Of a DNA stretch of 10,986 nucleotides, positions 1 to 10,298 are shown piece after piece (within the stretch, counting starts at the first letter, position 1; each line of letters opens with the position of its first letter). A program made the translations under genes and the position numbers. The DNA is from DASUKM01 sp036278735 (lineage in GTDB: Bacteria > Acidobacteriota > Vicinamibacteria > Vicinamibacterales > 2-12-FULL-66-21), in the NCBI GenBank assembly GCA_036278735.1, contig DASUKM010000040.1, positions 1 through 10,986 of the forward strand, read 5' to 3'. The notes under the pieces are model-generated. The model was not told the origin of the DNA. It did not search any database and worked only from the letters and a program-made list of their open reading frames with translations.

Positions 1-1302
1 GCCAAGGACGAGGTCAAGGAACTCGTCGAGTTCCTCAAGTCGCCGCAGCGGTTCGTCGCCATCGGCGGACGTATTCCGAAAGGGGTCCTGCTCATCGGGC
101 CCCCCGGAACGGGCAAGACGCTGCTCGCGCGGTCGATCGCCGGAGAAGCGGGCGTGCCGTTCCTGTTCGCGAGCGGCTCCGACTTCGTCGAGATGTATGC
201 CGGTGTGGGGGCCTCCCGGGTCCGCCGGCTGTTCCGCGATGCGCGCCGCCACAAGTCGTGCATCGTGTTCATCGACGAACTCGACGCGGTCGGCCGCAGC
301 CGCGGCGGCAATTCGCTGAGCCACGAAGAGCGCGAGCAGACGTTGAATCAGCTGCTCGTCGAGATGGACGGCTTCGAGACCCACCAGGGGATCGTCGTGA
401 TCGCGGCCACCAACCGGCACGACATTCTGGATCCGGCGCTGCTGCGTCCGGGGCGGTTCGATCGGCAGGTGATGGTCGGGAACCCGGATCTGAACGGCCG
501 CGAGGCGATTCTCCGCGTGCACGCGCGGAAAGTCTCGCTCGACGCGGACGTGAACCTGCGTGCGATCGCGCGCGGCACGCCCGGGTTCTCGGGCGCGGAT
601 CTCGCGAACGTCGTCAACGAAGCGGCGCTGCTCGCGGCGCGGACCGGCCGCACCACGATTGCGCATTCCGACCTCGAATCGGCGCGCGACAAGGTGCTGA
701 TGGGCGTCGAACGGCGCTCGGTCGTGCTGAGCGAACTCGATCGCGTCAACTGCGCCTACCACGAAGCCGGCCACGCCGTCGTCGCCGCGCTGCTGCCCCA
801 CGCCGACCCGCTGCACAAGGTGACGATCATCCCGCGCGGCCGCGCGATGGGGGTGACGATGCAGCTGCCGGAGGAGGATCGGCACACGTACACGACGCAC
901 TACCTCGAGACGCAGGTGGCGGTGCTGATGGGCGGGCGCGTGGCCGAGGAGCTGTTCATGAAGCACATGACCAGCGGCGCGTCCAACGACATCGAACGCG
1001 CGACCGACATCGCGCAGCACATGGTCTGCGAGTGGGGCATGTCGCCGCTCGGCCCGCTCGCCTTCCGCAAGCCGGGCAACAGCTTCGAACCGGATCGCCC
1101 GCACGCCGTCAGCGAAGCGACGGCCCGGAGGGTCGACGAAGAGATTCAGAAGATCGTCATGGACGGCTACCAGCGCGCGCATGGCCTGCTCGATCGCAAT
1201 CGCGAAGCGGTCCGGCTGCTGGCCGAAGCGCTGCTCGAGGAGGAATCGCTCGAGGCCGGCCAGATCAAGGCGCTGCTCACGCAGGCCCACGCGCAGGCGT
1301 AG
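1..1302 (+). CDS. ftsH: FtsH, ATP-dependent membrane zinc metalloprotease (5' end missing)
   Basis: Membrane-anchored AAA+ protease that unfolds and degrades misplaced membrane proteins and short-lived regulators. The frame is open from base 1, so 433 C-terminal residues are visible; about 160 residues carrying the TM segments lie outside. Visible residue numbers: Walker A GPPGTGKT 33-40, pore loop at 66-68, Walker B VFIDELD 89-95, second region of homology with both arginines (RPGRFDRQ) about 136-157, zinc site HEAGH 254-258 (bases 760-774), and third ligand D330 in the ASNDIERAT segment. All catalytic residues are present, so it should be active. The GTG at base 154 is internal, because conserved FtsH sequence continues upstream of it. 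The family's usual FVG pore motif reads YAG here, which may mark a paralogue. The C-terminus ends soon after the protease domain without a long tail. The kinase gene follows after 62 bases. Confidence 0.97.
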   Translation, partial: AKDEVKELVEFLKSPQRFVAIGGRIPKGVLLIGPPGTGKTLLARSIAGEAGVPFLFASGSDFVEMYAGVGASRVRRLFRDARRHKSCIVFIDELDAVGRSRGGNSLSHEEREQTLNQLLVEMDGFETHQGIVVIAATNRHDILDPALLRPGRFDRQVMVGNPDLNGREAILRVHARKVSLDADVNLRAIARGTPGFSGADLANVVNEAALLAARTGRTTIAHSDLESARDKVLMGVERRSVVLSELDRVNCAYHEAGHAVVAALLPHADPLHKVTIIPRGRAMGVTMQLPEEDRHTYTTHYLETQVAVLMGGRVAEELFMKHMTSGASNDIERATDIAQHMVCEWGMSPLGPLAFRKPGNSFEPDRPHAVSEATARRVDEEIQKIVMDGYQRAHGLLDRNREAVRLLAEALLEEESLEAGQIKALLTQAHAQA

Positions 1303-1322
1303 CCGGCGTCTTCCGGCTTTAC
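1301..1322 (+). terminator. Short GC hairpin after ftsH, possible weak terminator or attenuator
   Basis: AGCCGG (1301-1306) and CCGGCT (1313-1318) form a perfect 6-bp stem with a 6-base loop, followed by only TTTA. It begins in the ftsH stop codon. The T tract is too short for a strong intrinsic terminator, so it would at most lower read-through into the kinase gene. In DNA this rich in GC, a chance stem of this size is quite possible. Confidence 0.3.
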
Positions 1323-1364
1323 GCCGCGCGCCGGACCTGCGACACTGGGCGCGCTTCCGGTCAG

Positions 1365-4300
<2,936 letters not shown>

Positions 4301-4301
<1 letters not shown>

Positions 4302-4397
4302 GCTTTAGGCTTTGGGCTTTGGGCTTTAGGAAAAGACGCGCCCATTCCCAAAGCCCGCCTAAAGCCACCTAAAGCCTAAAGCCCAAAGCCCAAAGCC
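4301..4397. repeat. Inverted pair of seven-base repeat arrays between convergent genes
   Basis: The left arm, 4301-4330, holds four units of consensus GGCTTTR (R = A, G, G, A in order) plus GG. The right arm, 4368-4397, is its reverse complement with four YAAAGCC units; the 30-base arms differ at two positions. Two more right-type units lie in the spacer at 4349-4355 and 4360-4366. The left arm starts at the last base of the kinase stop codon, and the right arm ends two bases before the stop of the minus-strand gene. Together they could form a stem of about 30 bp with a 37-base loop. The unit resembles eukaryotic telomere heptads and the heptameric STRR elements of filamentous cyanobacteria, but no relation is implied. 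Confidence 0.93.
4301..4397. terminator. Possible bidirectional terminator formed by the seven-base inverted repeat
   Basis: The element fills the whole gap between two genes that converge on it, and its transcript would fold into a long stem from either direction. No T tract follows the stem on either side, so it is not a classic intrinsic terminator. A role in blocking read-through or protecting mRNA 3' ends is inferred from position and folding only. Confidence 0.4.
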
Positions 4398-4399
4398 TG

Positions 4400-4657
4400 T
4401 TACTGAGCGGCGTCGAGGCGGCGGGCGATCTCCTGCAGCGCCGCATCGATCTGCTTCAGCCGCACCGGATGTTTCGTCGCATCGGCCTGCCGCTTCAGCT
4501 CGGCGCGCGCGAGCTTGAGGGATTCCACCTCGCGCGCCTTCTCCGGGTCGACTTTCGGCGCCCCGCCGCCGCGGCGGCGGCGCTCCGCTTCGCGCTCTTC
4601 CATCTGTTCCTGAATCCGCGCCTCCGCGTCGACCAGGCCTTCTCCCGAATCTCCCAT
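4400..4657 (-). CDS. Small charged coiled-coil protein of unknown function, 85 residues
   Basis: I do not recognise this protein. The first half is acidic to mixed (MGDSGEGLVDAEARIQEQME), with an Arg run near residues 26-29 followed by three Gly. The second half, from PKVDPEKAREVESLKLARAEL to the end, is Lys/Arg/Glu/Ala/Leu-rich and should form one long helix or coiled coil. There is no Cys, TM segment or signal peptide, so a cytoplasmic protein is expected. The ATG at 4657-4655 is chosen because GAGGA (minus strand, 4672-4668) lies 10 bases upstream; a reading frame continuing further upstream would run into the lhr coding sequence. The stop TAA is at 4402-4400, against the repeat. It is divergent from lhr with 115 bases between starts. 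The biased composition means its reality rests on the ribosome site, the promoter-like hexamers and the clean fit between neighbours. Confidence 0.62.
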   Translation of the reverse strand: MGDSGEGLVDAEARIQEQMEEREAERRRRGGGAPKVDPEKAREVESLKLARAELKRQADATKHPVRLKQIDAALQEIARRLDAAQ

Positions 4658-4667
4658 CGTTCTGGTG

Positions 4668-4672
4668 TCCTC
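4668..4672 (-). promoter_or_regulatory. Ribosome binding site supporting the start of the small gene
   Basis: GAGGA on the minus strand, 10 bases before the ATG at 4657. The spacing is slightly long, but it is the only Shine-Dalgarno-like match nearby and favours this start over more distant in-frame ones. Confidence 0.4.
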
Positions 4673-4709
4673 GTTGTTGGGGGCTTGGGCCACTCGTGAC
4701 CCACTTCCC

Positions 4710-4738
4710 AGAATACAGGATGCGCGGAGGCCTGTCCC
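4710..4738 (-). promoter_or_regulatory. Possible sigma-70-type promoter of the small minus-strand gene
   Basis: On the minus strand, GGGACA (4738-4733) and TATTCT (4715-4710) are separated by 17 bases; each matches four of six consensus positions. Transcription would start near 4703, giving a leader of about 45 bases with the GAGGA site. The region is one of the few AT-richer patches between genes. Confidence 0.3.
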
Positions 4739-4760
4739 ACGAAATCGCAGGTCGCTGGCG

Positions 4761-4766
4761 GATAAT
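4761..4766 (+). promoter_or_regulatory. Possible -10 element of lhr, placed for a leaderless transcript
   Basis: GATAAT matches five of six bases of the -10 consensus. A start site about 7 bases downstream would fall on the GTG start codon at 4773, giving a leaderless mRNA. No convincing -35 hexamer is seen 16-18 bases upstream, and no good ribosome site precedes the GTG, which fits a leaderless reading but does not prove it. Confidence 0.3.
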
Positions 4767-4772
4767 TGACGA

Positions 4773-7700
4773 GTGGCGAGACGGACCGGGGCGCTCGATC
4801 TCTTCCATGCGCCGGTGGGTGGCTGGTTTCGCGCGTCGTTCGCGGCACCGACGCCGCCGCAGGCGCAGGGCTGGCCCGCGATCGCGCGGGGCGAGTCCAC
4901 GCTGATTCTCGCGCCGACAGGCAGCGGCAAGACGCTGGCCGCGTTTCTCTGGGCCGTCAACCGTGTGATGTTCGGCGAACCGCCGCCGGCCGCGCGGCGC
5001 TGCCGCGTGCTCTACGTGTCGCCGTTGAAGGCGCTCGCGGTGGACGTCGAGCGCAATCTCCGATCGCCCATCGCCGGGATCGCGCACCACGCCGCGGCGA
5101 CGGGGCTGGCCATGCACACCCCCACGATCGCGGTGCGCACGGGCGACACGCCGCCGGCCGAGCGGGCGCGCTTTCTTCGCGAGCCCGCCGACATCCTGAT
5201 CACGACCCCCGAATCGCTGTATCTGCTGCTGACGTCGAATGCGCGCGAGGCGCTGCGCTCGATTGACACGGTGATCGTCGACGAAATCCACGCGCTGGTC
5301 CCCACCAAACGCGGCGCGCATCTGGCGCTGTCGCTGGAGCGGCTCGAAGCGATCGCGGCGGCGCCGCCGCAGCGGATCGGGCTCTCGGCGACGCAGCGGC
5401 CGCTCGACGAAGTGGCGCGCTTCCTTGGCGGCGCGCGCCCGCGGCGGCGCGGACGACCGGCAGCGGCGCGCTCCGCCCGGGCGAGGTCGGAAGCGGCGCT
5501 CGAGGCCGCCATCCACGACGAGTTCACGGCCGGCGCGGCGGCGCCCGAGTTCCGGCCGGTCACCATCGTCGACACGTCGCAGAAGAAGCAGCTCGAGCTG
5601 CGGATCGAAGTGCCGGTCGAGGACATGGCGAGGCTCGGCGAGGCCGAGGAGATTCCAAGCGGCCCGGCGGCACAGCCCGCGGCCCGCTCGTCGATCTGGG
5701 CGGCGATCTACCCGCGCCTGCTCGAACTCGTGCAGGCGCATCGATCGACGCTGATCTTCGTCAACAGCCGGCGCATCGCCGAACGGCTCGCCGCGGCGCT
5801 GAACGAACTGGCGGAGGACACACTGGTCCGCGCGCACCACGGCTCGCTCGCGCGGCCGCAGCGCGTCGAGGTGGAGGATCGCCTCAAAGCGGGGCTGATC
5901 CGCGGGCTCGTCGCCACCTCGTCGCTCGAACTGGGGATCGACATGGGCGCCATCGATCTGGTCGTGCAGATCGAAGCGCCGCCGTCGGTCGCCAGCGGCA
6001 TGCAGCGTATCGGCCGCTCCGGCCATCGCATCGACGAGCCGAGCCGGGGCATCGTGTTCCCGAAGTTCCGCGGAGACCTGGTCGCCTGCGCCGCCGTCAC
6101 GCGCGCGATGCACGAGGCGCACATCGAGGCCAGCCGGTACCCGCGCAATCCCCTCGACGTGCTCGCGCAGCAGATCGTCGCGATGGTCGCGATGGACCGC
6201 TGGAACGCCGACGATCTGTTCCACGCGCTCAGATGCGCCGCCCCGTTTGCCGATCTGAGCCGATCGATCTTCGAGGGGGTGCTCGACATGCTGTCGGGCC
6301 GGTATCCGTCAGACGATTTCGCCGATCTGCGGCCGCGCCTCACCTGGGATCGCCTCGAGCACACGCTGACGGCGCGCGAAGGGGCGAAGCGCGTCGCCGT
6401 CGTCAACGGCGGCACGATTCCCGATCGCGGACTGTACGGCGTGTTCCTGATCGGCGAGCGCGGACCCGGCGCGCGCGTCGGCGAACTCGACGAGGAGATG
6501 GTGTTCGAGAGCCGCGTGGGGGAAACCTTCCTGCTCGGCGCCTCGAGCTGGCGCATCGAAGAGATCACGCACGACCGCGTGATCGTGTCGCCGGCGCCCG
6601 GCCAGCCCGGCAAGATGCCGTTCTGGAAGGCGGACGCCGCGAGCCGGCCGCTGGAGCTGGGGCGCCGGGTGGGCGCACTGGTCAGGACGCTGCGACAGAT
6701 GCCGCCGGCCGCCGCGATCCAGCAGTTGACCCGCCAGCACGATCTGGACGCGGTCGCGGCCGAGAACCTGCTGCGCTATCTCGCCGATCAGGCGGCCGCG
6801 GCCGGCGCCGTACCCGACGACCGCACCGTCGTCGTCGAACGGTGCCGCGACGAACTGGGCGACTGGCGCATCTGCGTGCTGTCGCCGTTCGGCGCCCGCG
6901 TCCACGCGCCGTGGGCGATGGCGGCCGTCGAGCGCACCCGTGCGGAGACGGGCCTCGACGTCGAGACGATGTGGACCGACGACGGATTCGTCGTCAGATT
7001 TCCGGAGACCGACGCGCCGCCGGATCCCGCGCTCGTCCTGCCGGCGTCGGAGGAAGCGGAAGCGCTGGTCCTGCGGCAGCTCGGGGGAACCGCGCTGTTC
7101 GCGGCGAAGTTCCGCGAGGCCGCGGGACGGGCGCTGCTGCTGCCGCGGCGCCGGCCCGGCGGGCGCACGCCGCTGTGGCAGCAGCGGAAGCGTGCGGCCG
7201 ATCTCCTCGCCGTCGCCGCGAGGTATGGATCGTTCCCGATGATTCTGGAGACCTATCGCGAGTGCCTGCGCGACGTGTTCGACCTGCCGGCGCTCGTCGA
7301 GACGCTCCGAAGGATGGAAGCGCGGCAGATCCGAGTGGTGACGGTCGATTCGACGATCCCCTCGCCGTTCGCGTCGGCGCTGCTCTTCGGCTACGTCGCC
7401 AACTATCTCTACGACGGCGACGCGCCGCTCGCCGAACGCCGCGCGCAGGCGCTCGCGATCGATCAGGCGCAGCTGCGCGATCTGCTGGGCGAAGCGGAAC
7501 TGCGCGAACTGCTCGACGCCGACGCGATCGCCGAGGCCGAACGCCAGCTCCAGCAGCTCGACGCGCGATATCACGCGCGGACCGTGGACGGCGTGCACGA
7601 CCTGCTGCTCCACCTCGGCGACCTGACAATCGGCGAAGTGGCCGCCCGTTCGGCGGTGACGGCGGCGTCGTCCATCGACGTCCTGGTGCGGGATCGCCGC

Positions 7701-9377
7701 GCGATCACCGTACCGATCGCCGGCGAGCCGCGGCTCGTTCCGGTCGAATACGCGGCGCGGTACCGCGACGCGCTGGGCGTGCCGCTGCCCGTCGGGCTTC
7801 CGGAGGCGCTGCTCGAACCGGCGCGCGACGCCGCGCTCGATCTCGCCCGCCGTTACGCGCGCACGCACGGACCGTTCACCACCACCGAATTCCGGGTGCG
7901 GTACGGATTCGGCGCTTCGACCGCCGAGGCGCTGCTCGCCTCGCTCGCGGCAACCGGCCGCCTGCTCGAGGGAGAATTCCGGCCGGGCGGCTCGGGCCGC
8001 GAGTGGTGCGACCCCGGCGTCCTGCAGACGATTCGCCGGCGCTCGCTCGCCAAGCTGCGCCGCGAGGTCGCGCCCGTCGATCCGCCGGTGCTCGCGCGGC
8101 TGCAGACGACATGGCAGGGGCTGGCGCGGCCGCGCGCCGGGCTCGACGCCCTGCTCGACGCGATCGAGACGCTGCAGGGGGCGCCGTTGCCGGCCTCCAT
8201 TCTCGAGTCCGAGATCCTCGCGGCGCGCATCGATGCCTACACCCCGGCGGACCTCGACGCGCTCGCGGCGGCCGGAGAAATCGTCTGGCGCGGCGTCGAG
8301 CCGGTCGGCGATCGCGACGGCCGGGTGGCGCTGTATCTGACCGATCACCTCTCGCGGCTCTGGCGTCCGGCCGCGGCGCCGGACCTCCCGGATCGCGCCC
8401 GCGCCATCGTCGAACACTTGCGCGAGCACGGCGCGTCGTTCTTTGCGGCGCTGCACGACGCCGGTGGCGGGGGCTATCCGGGCGAGACGGTCGACGCGAT
8501 CTGGGACCTCGTGTGGGCCGGGCTGCTGACGAACGACACGTTCCACGCGCTGCGCGCGTTCACGCGCGAGCCCGAACGGCGCTCGCGCAAGGCCGCGGCC
8601 GGCCGGCGATCGTTCCGCAGCCGCCGCGTCGCTCCGCCGTCGGCGGAAGGACGCTGGTCGCTGCTCGCCGATCGCCTCGCGACGCCGGTATCGGACACGG
8701 AGTGGGCGGCCGCGACGGCGCAGCAGCTGCTCACGCGCTACGGCGTCGTGACGCGCGAGCTGGCGGCGGCTGAAGGCATCACTGGCGGCTTCGGCGCCGT
8801 CTACGACGTCCTGAAGGCGTTCGAGGACGCGGGCCGCGTGCGCCGCGGCTACTTCGTGGGAGGCGTCGGCGCCATGCAGTTCGCGCTGCCGCCCGCGCTC
8901 GAACTGCTCCGCTCGCTCCGGGAGCCCTCCGACACGGCCGAAGCGATCGTGATGGCGGCCACCGACCCCGCAAATCCGTATGGGACGACGCTGAAGTGGC
9001 CGGCCGCGACGGCCGGCGAGGAAGCGGCGGGCCGCGGCCCGACCCGCACGGTCGGCGCGCTCGTGATTGTCGTGAACGGCAGCCTCGCCGCGTACATCCC
9101 GCGGGGCGGCCGGCAGATGGTGATCTTCCTGCCCGAAGACGAGCCCGCGCGTTCCATCATGGGACGCGCGCTCGCCGCGCGCCTCGCGACGCTCGTGCGC
9201 GACGAAGGCCGCGCGAGCCTGCTCGTCGAGGAGATCAACGGACGCCCCGCCGCGGATCATCCGCTCGCGCCGTACCTGATCGAGGCCGGCTTCAGCCCAT
9301 CGGCCATGGGATTGCAGATGCGACGGCCGCCCGTGGCTCCGCCGGGCGAGGACACGAAAGCCCGCAGCCGTGCCTGA
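4773..9377 (+). CDS. lhr: Lhr, ATP-dependent large helicase-related protein
   Basis: Superfamily 2 helicase; Lhr of mycobacteria translocates 3'-5' on single-stranded DNA and unwinds RNA:DNA hybrids, and lhr is linked to DNA damage responses. At 1534 residues it matches full-length Lhr (E. coli about 1538). Motifs: Walker A APTGSGKT 47-54; DEIH 170-173; SAT 205-207; motif IV TLIFVNSRR from 326; motif V ATSSLELGID 381-390; motif VI QRIGRSGHR 411-419. The Lhr-specific PGKMPFWK segment follows, with W618. The long C-terminal part carries the family's GRWSLL motif and ends in the usual Lhr-CTD region, related to winged-helix DNA glycosylase-like domains. The GTG at 4773 is chosen because LDLFHAPVGGWF just after it matches the normal Lhr N-terminus. 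An Ala/Arg-rich insertion of about 39 residues (221-259) follows motif III. It overlaps nei by 8 bases. Confidence 0.97.
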   Translation: MARRTGALDLFHAPVGGWFRASFAAPTPPQAQGWPAIARGESTLILAPTGSGKTLAAFLWAVNRVMFGEPPPAARRCRVLYVSPLKALAVDVERNLRSPIAGIAHHAAATGLAMHTPTIAVRTGDTPPAERARFLREPADILITTPESLYLLLTSNAREALRSIDTVIVDEIHALVPTKRGAHLALSLERLEAIAAAPPQRIGLSATQRPLDEVARFLGGARPRRRGRPAAARSARARSEAALEAAIHDEFTAGAAAPEFRPVTIVDTSQKKQLELRIEVPVEDMARLGEAEEIPSGPAAQPAARSSIWAAIYPRLLELVQAHRSTLIFVNSRRIAERLAAALNELAEDTLVRAHHGSLARPQRVEVEDRLKAGLIRGLVATSSLELGIDMGAIDLVVQIEAPPSVASGMQRIGRSGHRIDEPSRGIVFPKFRGDLVACAAVTRAMHEAHIEASRYPRNPLDVLAQQIVAMVAMDRWNADDLFHALRCAAPFADLSRSIFEGVLDMLSGRYPSDDFADLRPRLTWDRLEHTLTAREGAKRVAVVNGGTIPDRGLYGVFLIGERGPGARVGELDEEMVFESRVGETFLLGASSWRIEEITHDRVIVSPAPGQPGKMPFWKADAASRPLELGRRVGALVRTLRQMPPAAAIQQLTRQHDLDAVAAENLLRYLADQAAAAGAVPDDRTVVVERCRDELGDWRICVLSPFGARVHAPWAMAAVERTRAETGLDVETMWTDDGFVVRFPETDAPPDPALVLPASEEAEALVLRQLGGTALFAAKFREAAGRALLLPRRRPGGRTPLWQQRKRAADLLAVAARYGSFPMILETYRECLRDVFDLPALVETLRRMEARQIRVVTVDSTIPSPFASALLFGYVANYLYDGDAPLAERRAQALAIDQAQLRDLLGEAELRELLDADAIAEAERQLQQLDARYHARTVDGVHDLLLHLGDLTIGEVAARSAVTAASSIDVLVRDRRAITVPIAGEPRLVPVEYAARYRDALGVPLPVGLPEALLEPARDAALDLARRYARTHGPFTTTEFRVRYGFGASTAEALLASLAATGRLLEGEFRPGGSGREWCDPGVLQTIRRRSLAKLRREVAPVDPPVLARLQTTWQGLARPRAGLDALLDAIETLQGAPLPASILESEILAARIDAYTPADLDALAAAGEIVWRGVEPVGDRDGRVALYLTDHLSRLWRPAAAPDLPDRARAIVEHLREHGASFFAALHDAGGGGYPGETVDAIWDLVWAGLLTNDTFHALRAFTREPERRSRKAAAGRRSFRSRRVAPPSAEGRWSLLADRLATPVSDTEWAAATAQQLLTRYGVVTRELAAAEGITGGFGAVYDVLKAFEDAGRVRRGYFVGGVGAMQFALPPALELLRSLREPSDTAEAIVMAATDPANPYGTTLKWPAATAGEEAAGRGPTRTVGALVIVVNGSLAAYIPRGGRQMVIFLPEDEPARSIMGRALAARLATLVRDEGRASLLVEEINGRPAADHPLAPYLIEAGFSPSAMGLQMRRPPVAPPGEDTKARSRA

Positions 9378-10194
9378 AGGGGATACGATCCTGCGCGCGG
9401 CGCGCACGCTGCATCGCGCGCTCGCCGGCCGAACGGTCACGCGCTTCGAGTCGGTCGTCCCGGCCCTGACGCGCGTCGACGAGGATCACCCCCTGGCCGG
9501 CCGCACGATCGAACGCGTCTCGGCGGCCGGCAAGCACCTGCTCATCGCGTTCTCCGGCGACCTCGTGCTGCGGACGCACCTGCGCATGCACGGAAGCTGG
9601 CACGTGTATCGGCCGGGAGAGCCCTGGCAGCGGCCACGGCACGAGATGCGGATCGTTGTCGGCACCGCCGACTACGAGGCGGTCGCCTTCAACGTGCCGG
9701 TCGCCGAATTTCTCGGCGCCGCGGCCCTGAAGCGGCAGCCGGACCTGCGCGCCCTGGGGCCGGATCTGCTCGCCGGCGATTTCGATCTGCCGGAAGCGCT
9801 GGCGCGCATGCGGGCACAGGCCGGGGCGACGGTCGGCGACGCGCTGTTGAACCAGCGCGTCGTGGCGGGTGCCGGCAACGTGTACCGATCGGAGGTGCTG
9901 TTCCTGTGCGGCCTGCATCCGCTCGCGCGCGTCGCGTCACAGAGCGACGCGACACTGCGGCAGGTGCTCGCGACGGCGCGCACGCTGCTGCGCCAGAACG
10001 CCGCCGATCCGACAGGATCGCGCCCGTCCGGACGCCGCACGACGCGATCGCTGAACCCGCGGGAGCGGCTCTGGGTGTACGGCCGCGCACGGAAACCGTG
10101 TCGCCGGTGCGGTACGCCCATCCGCCTCGCCCGCGTCGGCCCGCACGCACGGATCACGTATTTCTGCCCGGCCTGCCAGGCCAGTAGCCAGTAG
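9370..10194 (+). CDS. nei: Nei/Fpg-family DNA glycosylase/AP lyase (endonuclease VIII, Nei2-like)
   Basis: Base-excision repair enzyme that removes oxidised bases and cleaves the abasic site. The 274-residue length is normal. After Met removal the catalytic N-terminal proline is exposed (MPEGDT: P2, E3); K55 in AAGKHLL is the conserved catalytic lysine. The H2TH DNA-binding segment lies about 159-175 (NQRVVAGAGNVYRSE), with N170. A C-terminal zinc finger has C244, C247, C266 and C269, with the conserved arginine at R261. The RTHLRMHGSW segment fits the Nei2 type next to lhr in mycobacteria better than Fpg/MutM. The GTG at 9370 is fixed by the obligatory MPEGD N-terminus; it overlaps the lhr stop by 8 bases, so translation is probably coupled. 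The last four residues (ASSQ) and the stop codon lie inside the CCAGTAG repeat array, which replaces the original gene end. Confidence 0.96.
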   Translation: MPEGDTILRAARTLHRALAGRTVTRFESVVPALTRVDEDHPLAGRTIERVSAAGKHLLIAFSGDLVLRTHLRMHGSWHVYRPGEPWQRPRHEMRIVVGTADYEAVAFNVPVAEFLGAAALKRQPDLRALGPDLLAGDFDLPEALARMRAQAGATVGDALLNQRVVAGAGNVYRSEVLFLCGLHPLARVASQSDATLRQVLATARTLLRQNAADPTGSRPSGRRTTRSLNPRERLWVYGRARKPCRRCGTPIRLARVGPHARITYFCPACQASSQ

Positions 10195-10238
10195 CCAGTA
10201 GCGGCCAGTAGCCAGTAGCCAGTAGCCAGCTTCCAGCG
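10181..10238. repeat. CCAGTAG seven-base tandem repeat array overlapping the end of nei
   Basis: Three head-to-tail CCAGTAG units (10181-10201), a CGG interruption (10202-10204), three more units (10205-10225), then degenerate units CCAGCTT (10226-10232) and CCAGCG (10233-10238). The first two units lie inside the nei reading frame and provide its stop. Because 7 is not a multiple of 3 and each unit holds TAG, three units stop translation in every frame on this strand. The unit is unrelated in sequence to the repeat at 4301-4397, but has the same length and the same kind of location. Confidence 0.93.
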
Positions 10239-10298
10239 TTTGAGGAAGAAGGGGCTTCCTTCAATAGCTGGAAGCTGGCGGCTGGGGGCTGGGAGCTG
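10226..10298. repeat. Inverted repeat at the nei/fdhD convergent junction
   Basis: CCAGCTTCCAGC (10226-10237) and GCTGGAAGCTGG (10267-10278) are perfect 12-bp reverse complements around a 29-base loop. The loop contains its own smaller hairpin, GAGGAAG-type 10243-10248 with 10255-10260. The right side continues to about 10298 as further CTGG-containing units with a seven-base period, diverging from the left array. It could act as a two-way terminator, but no T tract follows. The right arm lies within the fdhD reading frame. Confidence 0.8.

Noticed and set aside
258..1364. Extension of the kinase gene upstream through ftsH to base 258
   Set aside because: That stretch is a shifted frame of ftsH, Arg-rich and without motifs; the ATG at 1365 gives a sensible N-terminus before TM1.
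4658..4960. Longer version of the small minus-strand gene starting at 4960
   Set aside because: The added 101 residues are antisense to the conserved Lhr N-terminus, look like random sequence, and would remove the ribosome site at 4668-4672.
4359..6224. Open frame of 621 codons on the minus strand opposite the lhr helicase core
   Set aside because: Low-complexity Arg-rich product without recognisable domains; it is antisense to conserved helicase motifs and ends in the repeat.
6233..8773. Alternative plus-strand frame of 846 codons within lhr
   Set aside because: Arg/Ala/Gly-rich with no domain; the overlapping frame is unmistakable Lhr.
6309..9440. Open frame of 1043 codons on the minus strand opposite lhr and the start of nei
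   Set aside because: It mirrors lhr codons in GC-rich DNA, is Arg/Gln/His-rich, and shows no motif. The plus strand has every Lhr motif.
10181..10298. Repeat array considered as CRISPR
   Set aside because: Units are 7 bases with no spacers, and no cas gene is present.
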